A stretch of DNA of 64,000 bases from Acorus gramineus (taxonomy: Eukaryota; Streptophyta; Magnoliopsida; Acorales; Acoraceae). A program made the translations under genes and the position numbers. Position 1 is the first letter of the stretch; each line of letters opens with the position of its first letter. Location of the stretch: positions 10,212,507 to 10,276,506 of the forward strand of contig CM060852.1 in the NCBI GenBank assembly GCA_030737835.1, written 5' to 3'. Positions 1 to 11,159 of the stretch are shown here, piece by piece. Under the pieces are notes generated by a model. It did not search any database. It was not told the origin of the DNA and was given only the letters and a program-made list of their open reading frames with translations.

Positions 1-2099
1 TCCCTGTGGGGAGCTGGACTGTGAAATGGTTGGCTTTTGGAGCTGATGATACTGATCAACCCAAATGGATTCGAGCATCATGAGCGGTTGATCTGCTGCA
101 GTTGATGAGCTAGCAATCTTTCGAAAATGGAGTCGATATTTCTGAAACACATGATTGATAGAATGTTATTACTTTTGTTTTCTCTGTCAACTGACGAAAT
201 TAAGGAAGAGTTCTTGGAGAGAACATACTTGCAGATGGCTTTTCACTTCATCATTGGTCAGCCCATCAACTTTCATTACCTCTCTGATCTGCTTTGGAGT
301 AGCAACTGAAAATGAAAGAGCAATAGAGATTAATAAACGACCAAATCGAATCATGAAAATGCATATGGAGATGGGTATCATTATTTCAATTGATCGAAGC
401 ACTTCAAGTATTTTCCATTTTAAATTAACAAAAGCTTAAATACCCAACAGACAAAGATTTCAATAACAATACGTATTAGGGGATCGGACTAAAGAGTTTC
501 AAAGATCAATTTTTAGTGCCATGGATTCCTAAATTCATGGATGAAAAAAAAAAGGTAAAGGTAGAACATATATTGGAAGCCTAATTGGATCATTTCATTT
601 CTGTAAGACAAAGAAGGGAGGGGGGGGGGGCAAACAGTACTGATGAAACCATTCATACAAAATATGCATGAATCAAGATTAAGAACATTGATTAATTCAA
701 CAAAGGCTTCTACTATAATTAATTTTCACATCTCAAACTCAATCTTGAAGAAGTCAAAAGAAAGAAAGAAAAAAAACAGAGAAAGAATTCCAAACCCAAA
801 GTTCCAACCAAGTTTACCTTTTTTTCAACAGACTATAAAATCAAAATAGATATTTTTATCAGAATCCAGAGACCTAAAATCAGAGTCTTTCTTCTATGCA
901 TGAAAAAATCACCAACTAAAATTTGGTCCTGTTAAAGGTGAAGAATAAAAATCAGACATTTAAAAAACATGGACTTCTAATTTGGAAAACATTATAAGCA
1001 TGATATCATCATCAACCAATAATACTACTAACCATCAAATGAAAAATTCAATTCCACAATTTAAGTCATTTTTGTTTTTCATCTGTACCTTGTGGTCCGC
1101 CGAGTCGTTGAAGGGCATGAACGAACTGTCGATGCAGATCCATCGACCAGCACCTCCTGGCCTTCCTCGGCGGCTGCTGCTGCTGCTGCAGACCGTTCGA
1201 TTGCGGAGGCGCAACCACCGCTGATGACCCAACACGGCCACCGCTCCCTGCCCCCACCATCTTCAAATTGAGGACACACGATCCACGGTCAACGGCCGAG
1301 GAGGGTCTCGGGGCAGTCTTCGACATAAGACACAGGTCCGGAGATGGAGCCGCCGCGGCCGCCACCACCACCTTCTCCTCCTTCGCCGGGAGGCCCTTGA
1401 ACGGCACGAATGCTCCTCCATCGGCGCTGTATTTGATCCCCACCATCGGACCGGACTCATCTGGGATCTGTCACCACAGATACCAACCGACCCACCTCTT
1501 CAATTTCATTCAGAATCCAAAAAAAACTTTCCTTTATTGAAAAAGAACCGAATTTTAAACTCACCTCTTTCGATTCAACTGATTTATCTCTCTCACTTTC
1601 GTTGCTGACAAAATCGCTCCACAACTGAGCAGAGCTCATCCAGTTTTTCTTGTTCTCAGCAGAATCTCCATCCAGATTCACCCCTCTCTCCACCTCCGAT
1701 TCATCCTTCTTTATCGGCATGAATTCCTCTAACACAGGCTTTGATCTGCATCTGTTCACCTCCTCCTTCAAAACTTCAATAGCTGGAACAAAAACAACAG
1801 CAACCCATTAAAAAAAAAAATCAAAATTTGAATCCAAAAAACAGAAACCCAGTTTAAAAAAAACACCGATCAGAGAAACCATGGATCGATAACTCACCAT
1901 CCATTAAGAGGCCCATAGAGAGGGGGAGCTCCCTTTTGAAGGCGTGAATTTTCCGACTCTCCTCTTCAAGTCCCCTCATCAGCTCCTCCAGCCTCGAAAG
2001 CCTCAGTTTCTCGTCTCCGATCGCCCAAGCCTCCCTCAAAACGCTCCCCATCTCCATTGGCAGCTTCAGCTCCAGACCCAACTCCGATACCGAACCCAT
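1..2099 (-). CDS. NIGT1/HHO-type GARP (G2-like) transcription factor, C-terminus beyond window
   Basis: A nuclear DNA-binding protein. Members of this family (HRS1/HHO/NIGT1) repress nitrate- and phosphate-response genes. I read five exons on the minus strand: 2099-1898, 1782-1565, 1467-1089, 305-229 and 141-<1. All junctions are GT-AG and the frame stays open for 339 codons to the window edge. The N-terminus has the family's leucine-rich, coiled-coil-like stretch ([20 protein letters not shown], then [20 protein letters not shown]). The Myb-like GARP domain spans about residues 241-297: [20 protein letters not shown], then [26 protein letters not shown] and KYRLH, split by introns 3 and 4. 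Exon 5 ends with a family-like QSSSPQG stretch. After KYRLH this protein reads FRK, where I recall TRR in homologues. The true C-terminus, including any EAR-type repression motif, lies outside the window. Family call is confident; the exact paralogue is not assignable. Confidence 0.9.
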
Positions 2100-2450
2100 A
2101 TCTCCCTCCTATCTCTCTCTGTACGAGTCTCCCTGTGATTCAGACGTAATGAAAAAGAAATGAAACCGAGGAGGAGAAGTGGAAGAGTTGGGTCACCCTT
2201 TATAATACGCGTGAGAGTTTCCATTTTCCAATGGATTCCGTGAGGGGCGATGACGTGAATGACTGAAAGAGGAGGGGGCATTTTCGGAAGTGAAGATTCG
2301 GTTCTGGACGTCCTAACAAAGACTTGGCGCGCAAGGTCGATTCCTCGCGTAACGTGGGACGCTCGACTCGGCGTCTCGAAACGGAAAACTCGGCGCCGAG
2401 TCCGAGCCGCGGGTGAGATTAACCGCGGGTGAGCGTAAGCTCCCGTCCTT
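2100..2450 (-). promoter_or_regulatory. 5' UTR and proximal promoter of the HHO-like gene
   Basis: This stretch is upstream of the ATG at 2099 on the minus strand. It contains a CT-rich leader on the coding strand (about 2102-2130) and a TATA-like TATAAAGGG, read on the minus strand near 2197-2205. A GC-rich block at about 2300-2440, with GGCGCGC-like and CGGCG-rich words, lies further upstream. The assignment to this gene is by position and composition only. Confidence 0.45.
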
Positions 2451-2752
2451 TATTTTATTTTTTTGTTTTGTTTCGTGTTGGCTGCTGAAGATTCTTCAGT
2501 GGTAGGTCAGGTGAAGGTATCAATGTTTTCATTTTATTTTTTAATATTTAAAACAAGATAAGATAATGTGTGATATAGTTACCCCTGTCTGTTATAACTA
2601 TAACCAATAATGACTATAATACCCTTGCTTGTGAAGACAAAAGGGGAATGAAAATCAAAGGGTATTTTGGGTATATTGAGATATTTCTTTACTGGGAAGA
2701 CAAGGATGTCCGCCGCGTACGAAAGGCTTAACCGTATGAAACGGAATTCCGA

Positions 2753-2861
2753 CACGTGGTGGAATCTTCGCGGTCCAATTTTTCGGTAATATTTATTTTT
2801 TTAAAAAAATAGATAGTTTGGTTTCAGACCTTTCTTGAGGACTGTAATTACCCGCCACGTG
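2753..2861. promoter_or_regulatory. pair of G-box (CACGTG) elements
   Basis: Two perfect CACGTG palindromes lie about 100 bp apart, at 2753-2758 (context GACACGTGGT) and 2856-2861 (context GCCACGTGTC). They are 650-760 bp upstream of the HHO-like start codon. G-box cores with these flanks match ABRE/bZIP or bHLH sites as a class. Function here is inferred from motif and position only. Confidence 0.35.
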
Positions 2862-2869
2862 TCGTGAAA

Positions 2870-3847
2870 ACAAAATTGTATTTTATATTATTAATTAATA
2901 AATAGAAAAATTCGTCTGATTTAAATATACTACTATTGATTTTATTTTTGTGTTCAAAATCATTATATTTGTAAAGCCTTTTTATTTCAATTTGCTTTGA
3001 ATGAATAAAAAGTAAGGTTGGATAATGCTTTTGTAAAATAATTTTAAAAATTTTGAGGAACACAGATTCCGGGGAGGGATCCAATGAGCACATTAATAAA
3101 ATAAACTAAAATAAAAAACGAAAAAAAAAAAAATTATTGGACCGGATGACAAGTTCTTACAGCCACAGGATTCTCCCAAATTGCACCAAATTAAATATTG
3201 CACCAGATGAGCATGATCTCAAATTTTATGTTACAATTCATTTAATCTCAAACTTACCAAAATTTTATTAGTTGTCTCTTTAGATTCAATAAAAGGGCCT
3301 ATATGTCCTTACAATTTGATTAGAACTAGTTTTCAAAACATTGTTCGAGCTCGGTCAATTTTCAAGAAATTTTTTTTGGTAGGTTGAAATATTTGTAGTT
3401 ACCTTTTTTGTGTTTTCACTTCTTTCTTAGGTTGAGTTAAAAGAATTCATTTGATTAGGTCAAAAGAGGAGAATCTTAATTAGGGGAGATGGTGTGAGGA
3501 GCCAACAACTACTATTTGCACCAAAGTTGACATTTTGAAGGAGAAAGTGAATGTAGACCTTTGAAAAATAAAATTGAGAGAAAATTGATTCACTTCTTTT
3601 GGGCTTCATGGGTCAACTCGGTTGAGCTCGACTCACATGTCTAAGGTAAAGTCGCCTCATAAAACTCGGGCATACACTCGGGTGCTTTGAGATTCGTTGA
3701 TTTTTTTTAATGTATTAATGATGCAGGTAGACAAAATCTAGATATCTATTTTAAATAATGAATTTTTGACAAAAAAAAAATCTACACAAAAAATATTTAT
3801 TTAATAGTTGATACGGTCCTTGACGTGAAACGGTTCTGTGTTTGAAT
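2870..3847. other. AT-rich intergenic DNA, no gene seen
   Basis: Short ORFs here have low-complexity, AT-driven translations without family motifs. I see no splice-consistent exon, RNA gene or bounded element. Confidence 0.5.
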
Positions 3848-4840
3848 TATCCTCCTCTAGATAAAGCAACTTTAAGGTGCTATTTAGAATTGATATCTAA
3901 AATAGATTATCCGTACCTGTTTTTCTGTAAATGTAACTTTTGACAACTGTATTGAGATTCATTTTGTGACAACTGTGCTAAGAAACTTTGTGTGATATCT
4001 GAAATTTAATTTTTAAAAGTCATTTTAAATCTGACAACCTGGAATGACTGTTTAAAGCTGTTTTGGGATAGCCTCCTATTGGAAAATTAGATGTTCGATT
4101 AGTTCAAAACGCTATCTCAGACACATGCATTTTATTGATTTTTTTATGATATCATATGAAATAAAAAACATATTTATGGATATCTTAGAGGTCAAGTTAA
4201 TGCTCATGTCTAATAAGTCATTGTTACTTTAACATTTACATTTTTTAGAAGAAAGCAACTTTAAAATGCTTTTTAGAACTACTATCTGAAATAGATTTTT
4301 CTGTATCAGTTTTTATGAAAATATAGCATTTGACAATTGTAGTGAGACTCTTTTAATTTGCATTTTGTTGATTTTTTTGTAATATTTTTTTCATATGGAA
4401 TCATTTTATAAGCGTATCATGGATATTTAAGAAATAAAAGTTAATGATCATGTCAATTAAGTCATTATTACTTAAGCATATGCCTCCTCTACAAGAAGCA
4501 GTTTTAAGGTGCAATCTATAACTAATATCTAAATAGATTTCTTTGTATCAGATTTTTCAAACTTTTGACAGCTGTATTGAGATTCATACTGAATGACATT
4601 AAAAGTTAATTTTACAAGTCATTTTAAAATCTAACAATCTAGAATGACAATTTACAGTTGGCTTTTGATACACATAATCTTTAGCTGTTGGAAAATAAGA
4701 TTTTGAACTACTTCAAAACATTATCTCAGTCATGTGCATTTTCTTGATTTTTTTTTACAAAGGTGTTTTGGAATCATTTTCTAAGCATACGGTGATCATG
4801 ATAATTGATTCATTATTACTTAAGCATATTTTAAACAACG
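3848..4840 (+). repeat. three diverged direct-repeat units
   Basis: Three related units follow one another: about 3848-4240, 4248-4483 and 4484-4830. Each opens with an AAGCA(A/G)(C/T)TTTAA-like phrase and continues with ATCT(A)AAATAGAT, TTTGACA(A/G)(C/T)TGTA and GAGATTCA-like phrases. Each closes near (A)AGTCATT(A/G)TTACTT. Units 1 and 3 also share TCATTTTAAA, TC(T)AGAATGAC-like text and CATGTGCATTTT-like text. Unit 2 lacks that middle part, so it looks like an internal deletion. The copies are strongly diverged, which suggests an old local duplication, perhaps of a degraded transposon. No coding capacity is visible. Confidence 0.6.
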
Positions 4841-6026
4841 TGGATAAATTTTTAGTTCATACTTATGTCAAAATCATAGAAAAAAATAGTTTTGGCTCTA
4901 CAAATTGTTTCCTTTCCTTGACTATGACCTAAATATAATGATGAAAGAGAGTTTGAGACAATGCATATTTTTCTCCAAATTCTAACATCCATCTAACTCA
5001 AGTTCTGTTTTACTAAAATAATGGCTTATTATAAACTATGAAATAAGAAAATTTAACAATTTCACTTTAGAGTTTGTGATTTAAAAATAATTCAATTAGT
5101 TTGAATGTCAAAATTCATGCATTAATTAAAACCTGTAATTTCTTAAATTGTTATACATATGTAGATGTTGATGCATTTCTTAAACTTGCTTGCATTGGAA
5201 AATATTGAAATCCCTATTTTGTTATATATGAATTTTGAATTAAACTATCCTTAAATTCATACATATCTTGTTCTAATCCATCAAATTAATTTTCATTTTT
5301 CACTGTAATGGCATTTTTTTTTGTTGAACTAATAATTACAATTTTTCTTGGTTTCTCTCAACATACACTCATTCAAGTTCACAAGCCTTCTCTGTATGTA
5401 TAGGAGGTTATATATTGTCTTCCTCGTTAGATCATGTTGAACCATAAAAGCCATCATTTCAATAAAGTTTATGTGACTGATTGACTGTACTTATTTAATG
5501 TTTTGCTTGATTGTAAAGTCTAATAAAATTACATATCGGCAAAATCACATCCATTATTAGGCAACTACATCAAAGTCTAAATAAGTTATGACACCTGCAA
5601 TTATTACTCAAAAAATAAACAAAATTATGAGTCTTTTTAGTAAATAAAACAATCTATCATGGCATTTTAATTTTACAATACAAAACTAGTGCTGTTTTTC
5701 AGAATCCAAACAGTTAAATTGATTTTTTTTTGTTTAATTATAAGGACATGTGTGAATAATTCAAATCTTATTAAGACAAAACAACAATTAAAAAAAAACT
5801 CTTTAGCCTTTATTTGGGGTGCGATCATAATTAGAGGGACAGATTAAACCCAATAATTGTACCTCATAATAATTTCAATATAAAGTTGAAACTGTATGTT
5901 CATAATATCTAGGACACAAAAAAACTCAAAATAAAAATAATACCTATTGAATATAAAAAATGAAAAATAAAATAAAATTGTTAATGACTATTTCTTTCAC
6001 AGTAAATCTACCCCGAATAAGATTAT
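4841..6026. other. AT-rich intergenic DNA, nothing recognised
   Basis: Long A/T runs and random short ORFs only. I see no exon-like GC rise, RNA gene or terminal repeats. Confidence 0.5.
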
Positions 6027-6693
6027 GGCCATGTTTGTTGTAGCTTAATTTTACAGATTATAGATTATAACTTTTTTGATAAGATGTAGACATGTTTGTT
6101 GTAACTGTTTAAAAGCAGTAAATAGCAGCAGTAGATGTTTGTTTAATAAGTTGTAAAAAAGTTTTTTACTGTACAATTGTCAAAAATAACCCTACATTAT
6201 AGAACTAAAAAAATTATTTATGTTTGATTAAATAAGCTATTTTTTACATATAAAATTAATTTTATAAATATTTAAAAGAAAATTAAATTAACATAAATAA
6301 TATTTCAAAATCACTACAACATTTTTCAAATATTATATTCTAGAATTTTAATAAATTGTGATGAATGGAATTATAAAAAAAATTGATAATATATTTTTTG
6401 TAATAGTAAAAAAATTAAGAAGATGAAAGGTGGTTTAGTGATTTTTAATGTAATGGAAAAAAAATAGATACACATCATTGGTGAAAAAAGATTAAGGGCA
6501 TGAGTGTTCAAAATAAAAAAAATTTAATGCCTTTTATAAGCTATAATCTCAAAAGCATTCATTTCCCAGCATAAAGATTATGGCTTTTTAAAGCTATTTT
6601 TAATTTAAATAAATTTAAACAAATATATAACAACCGTTTATTTTAAGTTAAAAACTATAATCTACCGCTTATAAATTTTAACAAACATGTACT
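6027..6693 (+). mobile_element. non-autonomous DNA transposon, family A, copy 1
   Basis: An AT-rich element of about 0.67 kb with short terminal inverted similarity: CATGTTTGTTG near the left end, and AACAAACATG near the right end. It has no ORF. Over about 500 bp it aligns, in opposite orientation, with the sequence at about 13470-13985. Shared phrases include TAACATAAATAATATTT, AAGATGAAAG and AAAAAGATTAAGGGCA. I could not fix a target-site duplication, so the ends are approximate and the superfamily is unassigned (hAT-like is possible). Confidence 0.6.
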
Positions 6694-7519
6694 ACATTAT
6701 ACACTAAATAAAGAGTTAATAATTAAAGCATTTACATAATTTATATATACATGTACATGATACATTCAATGAACACAAAAAGTTTATATTACATAACAAA
6801 ACAAAAAATTCATCTTATAATTTTTTTCATTTCAAAATTAAAATATAAAGTCAGAGTCATGCTGCATCAAATTCACATACTTTAGAAAAAAATAAAATAA
6901 AAATATGTTTTTTAGAAAAAAAAAAAAAAAAAATCTAAAGCCGGTGACAAAGTAGTTCCCGGAAGAAGACAGGCGTGTGGGAATCTTTCACGTGATGATA
7001 ATGATGAATTGACAGTTTTGTCCTTTTCCAATCATATCCCTTTCACGAGGAATCGTTGTAACCAAAGATACTTCTACCGCCTCTCTCCCTTTGGTAAAGG
7101 GCATTTGTTGTCCTTTTTTTTTTTATAATAATTTGATATATATATTATTGTTATTCTCGAATATATACCAATCAGATTCCAAAATGTGGACGTTTTTAAT
7201 TCACTATTCTCCAACCTGTCAATGATGATGAGAGAGACTGAAAAAGATAAAAAGTGATTCCCGGTTTCATATTTTTTTTTTCAGCTACATCTTTCTCAAA
7301 TAAATAATTATGTGTATACCCTCCTCCATAGACCAAGTTTGGACCTAAATGAGAGATTTCCATGTGATAATTAAATATATTTTTACAATAATTCTCAAGC
7401 CCCAATTTTATAGGCTCTAAACTAAGCCCCATGATGTGATATGTGTACATTGTTTATTATATCTTTAATGCTATTATATCCTTTATTTGATAACCACTTC
7501 AAGATTTATTCTAAGAGTC

Positions 7520-7950
7520 GTGAGATTCAACCTTCATTCAAACTCAAAATCTTTGATATTATGTCATTTCTCCTCTTGAGATTCAACCTTCATTCAAATT
7601 CAAAATCAATTCCTCTCTTTCTCTCTCCACCGTCAACAACAAATCGTAATAAAAATCAACAGAGCGTTGTCTTTGTGGGCCCAAACAGTTGCGACGGAGG
7701 CGTGGCAACCTTGGGTGACAACACTCCCAAATGGCCATGAATCGATCAGGTCCCTCAGAAGCACCATGTATTGAACCACCACCTCTTCCGTCTCTCTGTG
7801 TCTGCGCGATCGCCGGTGCTTGGATTTGAGAGCCCCGCCTTTCTCGCTTTTCGTTGTCCATCCGCGGCGATGACCACCGAAAACTGCATTTTGGAAGGCT
7901 AACCCCGTTGAGAGAGAGTGAGGGGATGGCAGTCTTGGTGAAGGTATTGA
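7520..7950 (+). other. GC-raised island in AT-rich DNA, possible exon or promoter remnant
   Basis: About 330 bp (7610-7940) are clearly less AT-rich than the flanks and contain CpG-bearing words such as GCGCGATCGCCG. Just upstream, a roughly 30-bp phrase (GATTCAACCTTCATTCAAA...) occurs twice, near 7524 and 7582. An open frame from the ATG at 7733 runs only about 32 codons. A later ATGGCAGTCTTGGTGAAG at about 7926 is followed by GTATTG, which could be a donor site. Neither translation matches a family I know. It may be a decayed first exon or a promoter. Confidence 0.25.
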
Positions 7951-8029
7951 TGTTTTATTTTTTGTTTTAAATGTTTAAACACAAATTTTTTTCATGTATT
8001 AAATATCATTGTTCACAGTTTGATTTGTT

Positions 8030-8500
8030 TTTGTCTCAATATCTAAATGTAACACTCGATATTGTTACATTTTATATCTGAGTAGTTTGTTTGATACTAT
8101 TGCTACATTGTTGACAATGTAAATAGTCATTTTTTAAATCTGTGTTATTTTTGTTACATTTGTAATGTAACAGTCAACTGCATGCATGTATTGATATATT
8201 TATTACATTCATAAATGTGTCAACTACAGATAAAATGCATGGAATGTAAAACATTTATGTAAATGTACATTTATGTAAATGTAACAGTTTTTATGAAAAT
8301 GAATCAAATAGTTCATGTAATATTTGTTAAATGTAACTCACAACAAAAAAAATGTTTGATATTTTTCATAAAATGTAATTGACTATTGAAGAGAGAATCT
8401 GTTAAAAAAAATTTAAACATTGTATGGAATGTAAAACAGTTATGTAAATGTAATTGTAATGTTACATTTACGTAAATGTAACAGTGTTTATGTAAATACA
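8030..8500 (+). repeat. degenerate TGTAAC/ATGTAAATGTAA-rich repeat tract
   Basis: Over about 450 bp the words ATGTAAC, TTATGTAAATGTAA and their variants recur many times. There is a dense cluster at 8255-8300 and another at 8430-8490. Copies are imperfect and irregularly spaced, so this is not a clean satellite. No protein is encoded. Confidence 0.5.
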
Positions 8501-8549
8501 ACAAATAATGGTAAATGATGTAAACATTTAGGAAATGTATTTTCATTTT

Positions 8550-9400
8550 CAGAGATGATCTTATTTATATAAATTGAAAAGATATTTGTCAAATGATATA
8601 TAGTTTAGTTAAAAACATTTTTTAAAAAATGTATATAGTATGAATGTAATTTGAAAAAAAAAGAGTAGCTGTTTGAAGGATTTTGACAAATATATAATTT
8701 AGGTAAGTTTTGGGTGCAACTAAAATAGAAAATTCAATTAATAGGTAATGATTTCAAAATTCAAATTTTAAAATATATAATATTAGTAACTGATTTGAGA
8801 AAAAAAAATGGGATTTGGGTTAATGGAAAAGATTTTTAATGAAGGGGATATTTGTATTTTGACATTTTATCCGTTTTGAAAAGTCAACAAGCCAACCAAT
8901 GATATAATGACACCTCATGGGGCTTGTGAGTGGGGCTTATATTTTAGAGTCTGACTCATATTTTTAAGCTAATAATGCAATTCTTCAAAATTTTAATTAA
9001 GTATTACAAAATAAGATAGAACAAAAAAAGAGACATATCCGAGTAGGGTATGCATACTGACAAAGGATCTGTTGTAAAATATATATGTATATCACAGTTC
9101 CAATGGAATGAGTTAATTTATGTTTGATTATACTTTAGTTATTCTCATTAGTAAATATAATAACAAAATCTTTCGTGTTTGGTTGATAAAAAAAAAATGT
9201 TGATGAAAATTTAAATAAAATATAAATAATAATAATGAATTTCAGGCTATCAATATCAGCTTATTCACAACTATTCTTCCATAGCTATAATAACTTGTTC
9301 TATTCAAACAAGCCCGTGTTTTAGATTTATTCACCCATATTTCAAACTATTCTAGTACTATTTCTCCACCCATGCCAATAAAGTTTCATTTGTTAATGCC
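8550..9400. other. intergenic DNA, no gene seen
   Basis: AT-rich sequence with short, unsupported ORFs. A weak inverted similarity (TTTATGTTTGATTA... near 9118 and ...ATTCAAACAAGCCC near 9303) hints at a decayed MITE, but I could not define its ends. Confidence 0.4.
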
Positions 9401-9599
9401 ATGTCTACGTAATGCTCAATCTAATGGTGAGGGTATATCCGTAGAAAGCTTCATAAAGAAGGGGCTACATGTAATTGTGTCCACAATAAGATGAGATTCC
9501 TCCGCCGAGGACTTTTGTCGTGATTCGAAGCGTTTGCTTGCGGAATTCAAGAAAGGGAGAGAATAAAATAATAATAAGAATAATATATATCCCTGAATA

Positions 9600-9790
9600 A
9601 GCAAAAACCCGCAACCGCGCCGTCCGTCCACGTGGCACTGTCGGCCATGGAAGCTGACGTGGCACCAAGAATGATCGGTTCGCCGCGTCCGGGTGTGGGT
9701 GAGTGGAGGGGTAGATTATAAGTTGTGGGCCCCAGGCCGGATACTCGATCCAATTAGGGGGCCCACACTTTGTCGGCCCACTTTGAATTC
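9600..9790. promoter_or_regulatory. ACGT-core element cluster in a GC-raised island
   Basis: A CACGTG G-box sits at 9629-9634 (TCCACGTGGCAC), with a GACGTGGCA at 9656-9664. Both are ABRE/bZIP-type cores, in a GC-raised stretch of about 300 bp. No coding sequence is recognisable on either side, so any target gene is unknown. It may be a remnant promoter. Confidence 0.3.
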
Positions 9791-9899
9791 AGGAATCTTT
9801 CCTTTACGAAGAAAGTGCTCTTGCACTCATTTTTTTCTCAGTCCAAAACACAGTCTATATACCACTTTAAAAATCCAATGAAATATATACCTCGTTAAA

Positions 9900-10580
9900 T
9901 GTTGTATATACCACATTAATTTTTTTTTTATATTTATTAAAAATTGATTCATTCAATTCAAAATGGAGCAATATACATTTTTTTATCAAAGTATATACAT
10001 CATTAGATGATGTTTGCTATTTTTAAAAAAATGAAAATATTTGATGTCTGAGTTTTAGTTGGTGAATGTGACCGAGTCTCACATTTTCCTTTATGAAGGG
10101 CTGTTGTAGGTTGAGAAAAAAAATGTTGGAGGAAATTTGATGCTCAATACTTTTTTTTCATTAACTTTACATATGAAAGATACCAAAAATGTTCCAAGTC
10201 ATTCTTAATATTTTTCAATACATTGTTAAGTATTTCCATTACACTGTTAACACTCATTGGTACAGTGTTAACCTTCGCATAAAATGCTCCCTACTCAATT
10301 ATTTTAGTACACTGTAAACACTTCCCAGTATATTGTTAAGTATTTTCAGTACACTGTTAACATTCCCCAATACGTTATTTCTTTTGGTTTTTTTTTCCAT
10401 TGTAATAGTTTTTTGCTTTCTTTATTTTCTCTCACCCCTATTCAGACAATGCTTATTTTTATTATAACTAGAATGGATATATGACTAGAATAGACACTTG
10501 ACTACGATTTCGCAAAAAATAAAAAAAAACACTCTTTAGTACATTGTTAACATTCGGATAATTGATCGAAGACATTTTTG
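9900..10580. repeat. cluster of (T)ACA(C/T)TGTTAA(C/G) motifs
   Basis: Between about 10215 and 10555 the phrase ACACTGTTAAC or close variants (ACATTGTTAAG, TACAGTGTTAACC, TACATTGTTAACATTC) occurs at least seven times. Spacing is irregular and both orientations appear. No larger element or ORF is evident. Confidence 0.4.
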
Positions 10581-10954
10581 ATATTTTTGAACAACATTTG
10601 ATTAGAGAGAAGGGATCTAAAAATAATAGATGAGTGACCACAGAAACTCCTAATTAGTTTCCCAAAAAAAAAATGTTTATGATGCTCAGCATTTCCTATT
10701 AATTTTACATACCAAACATATTTTAATTTTCTAAGTAGATGTAGATCATTATGTCGAAATATTCATTTGTTAAATATATATATAAAAACATAATGAAATA
10801 TATTGTGTTAGACGAATTCAATTGGGTTGCAAAATTAAATTGAGCGTATCATAACTTGATATAAAAATATATACATTTAATTTATAAAGCAAATATACAT
10901 ATATAACTTTTAAATAGATCCAAAACATGCTAGAACTGAATGAATAATTATCTA

Positions 10955-11150
10955 TAAAAGGCCACTGCCACCACCACCACCACTATCATTAGCCAAAAGC
11001 ACCACCACCACCACCACCACCATCTCCTCTCGTTTTCGCTTAAAAGGGAGTCTATCCATGATGGGTGACCCCCTTTTTAGTGCTCAAAGTGACTCTAGTA
11101 TGGTCCTAACTATAACACAATAAAATAATAATAATAATAATGTGAAAAAT
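10955..11150 (+). promoter_or_regulatory. TATA box followed by CCA/CCACCA microsatellite, possible transcription start
   Basis: CTATAAAAGGCC at about 10955-10966 is a good plant TATA box. It is followed by two (CCA)n tracts, about 10970-10983 and 11001-11022. A short AAAAGGGAGTC...GACCCCCTTTTT inverted repeat follows at about 11042-11078. The ATG at 11059 opens only 21 codons. No downstream exon is recognisable, so this could be a non-coding transcript or a decayed gene. Confidence 0.25.
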
Positions 11151-11159
11151 TAGGATGTT

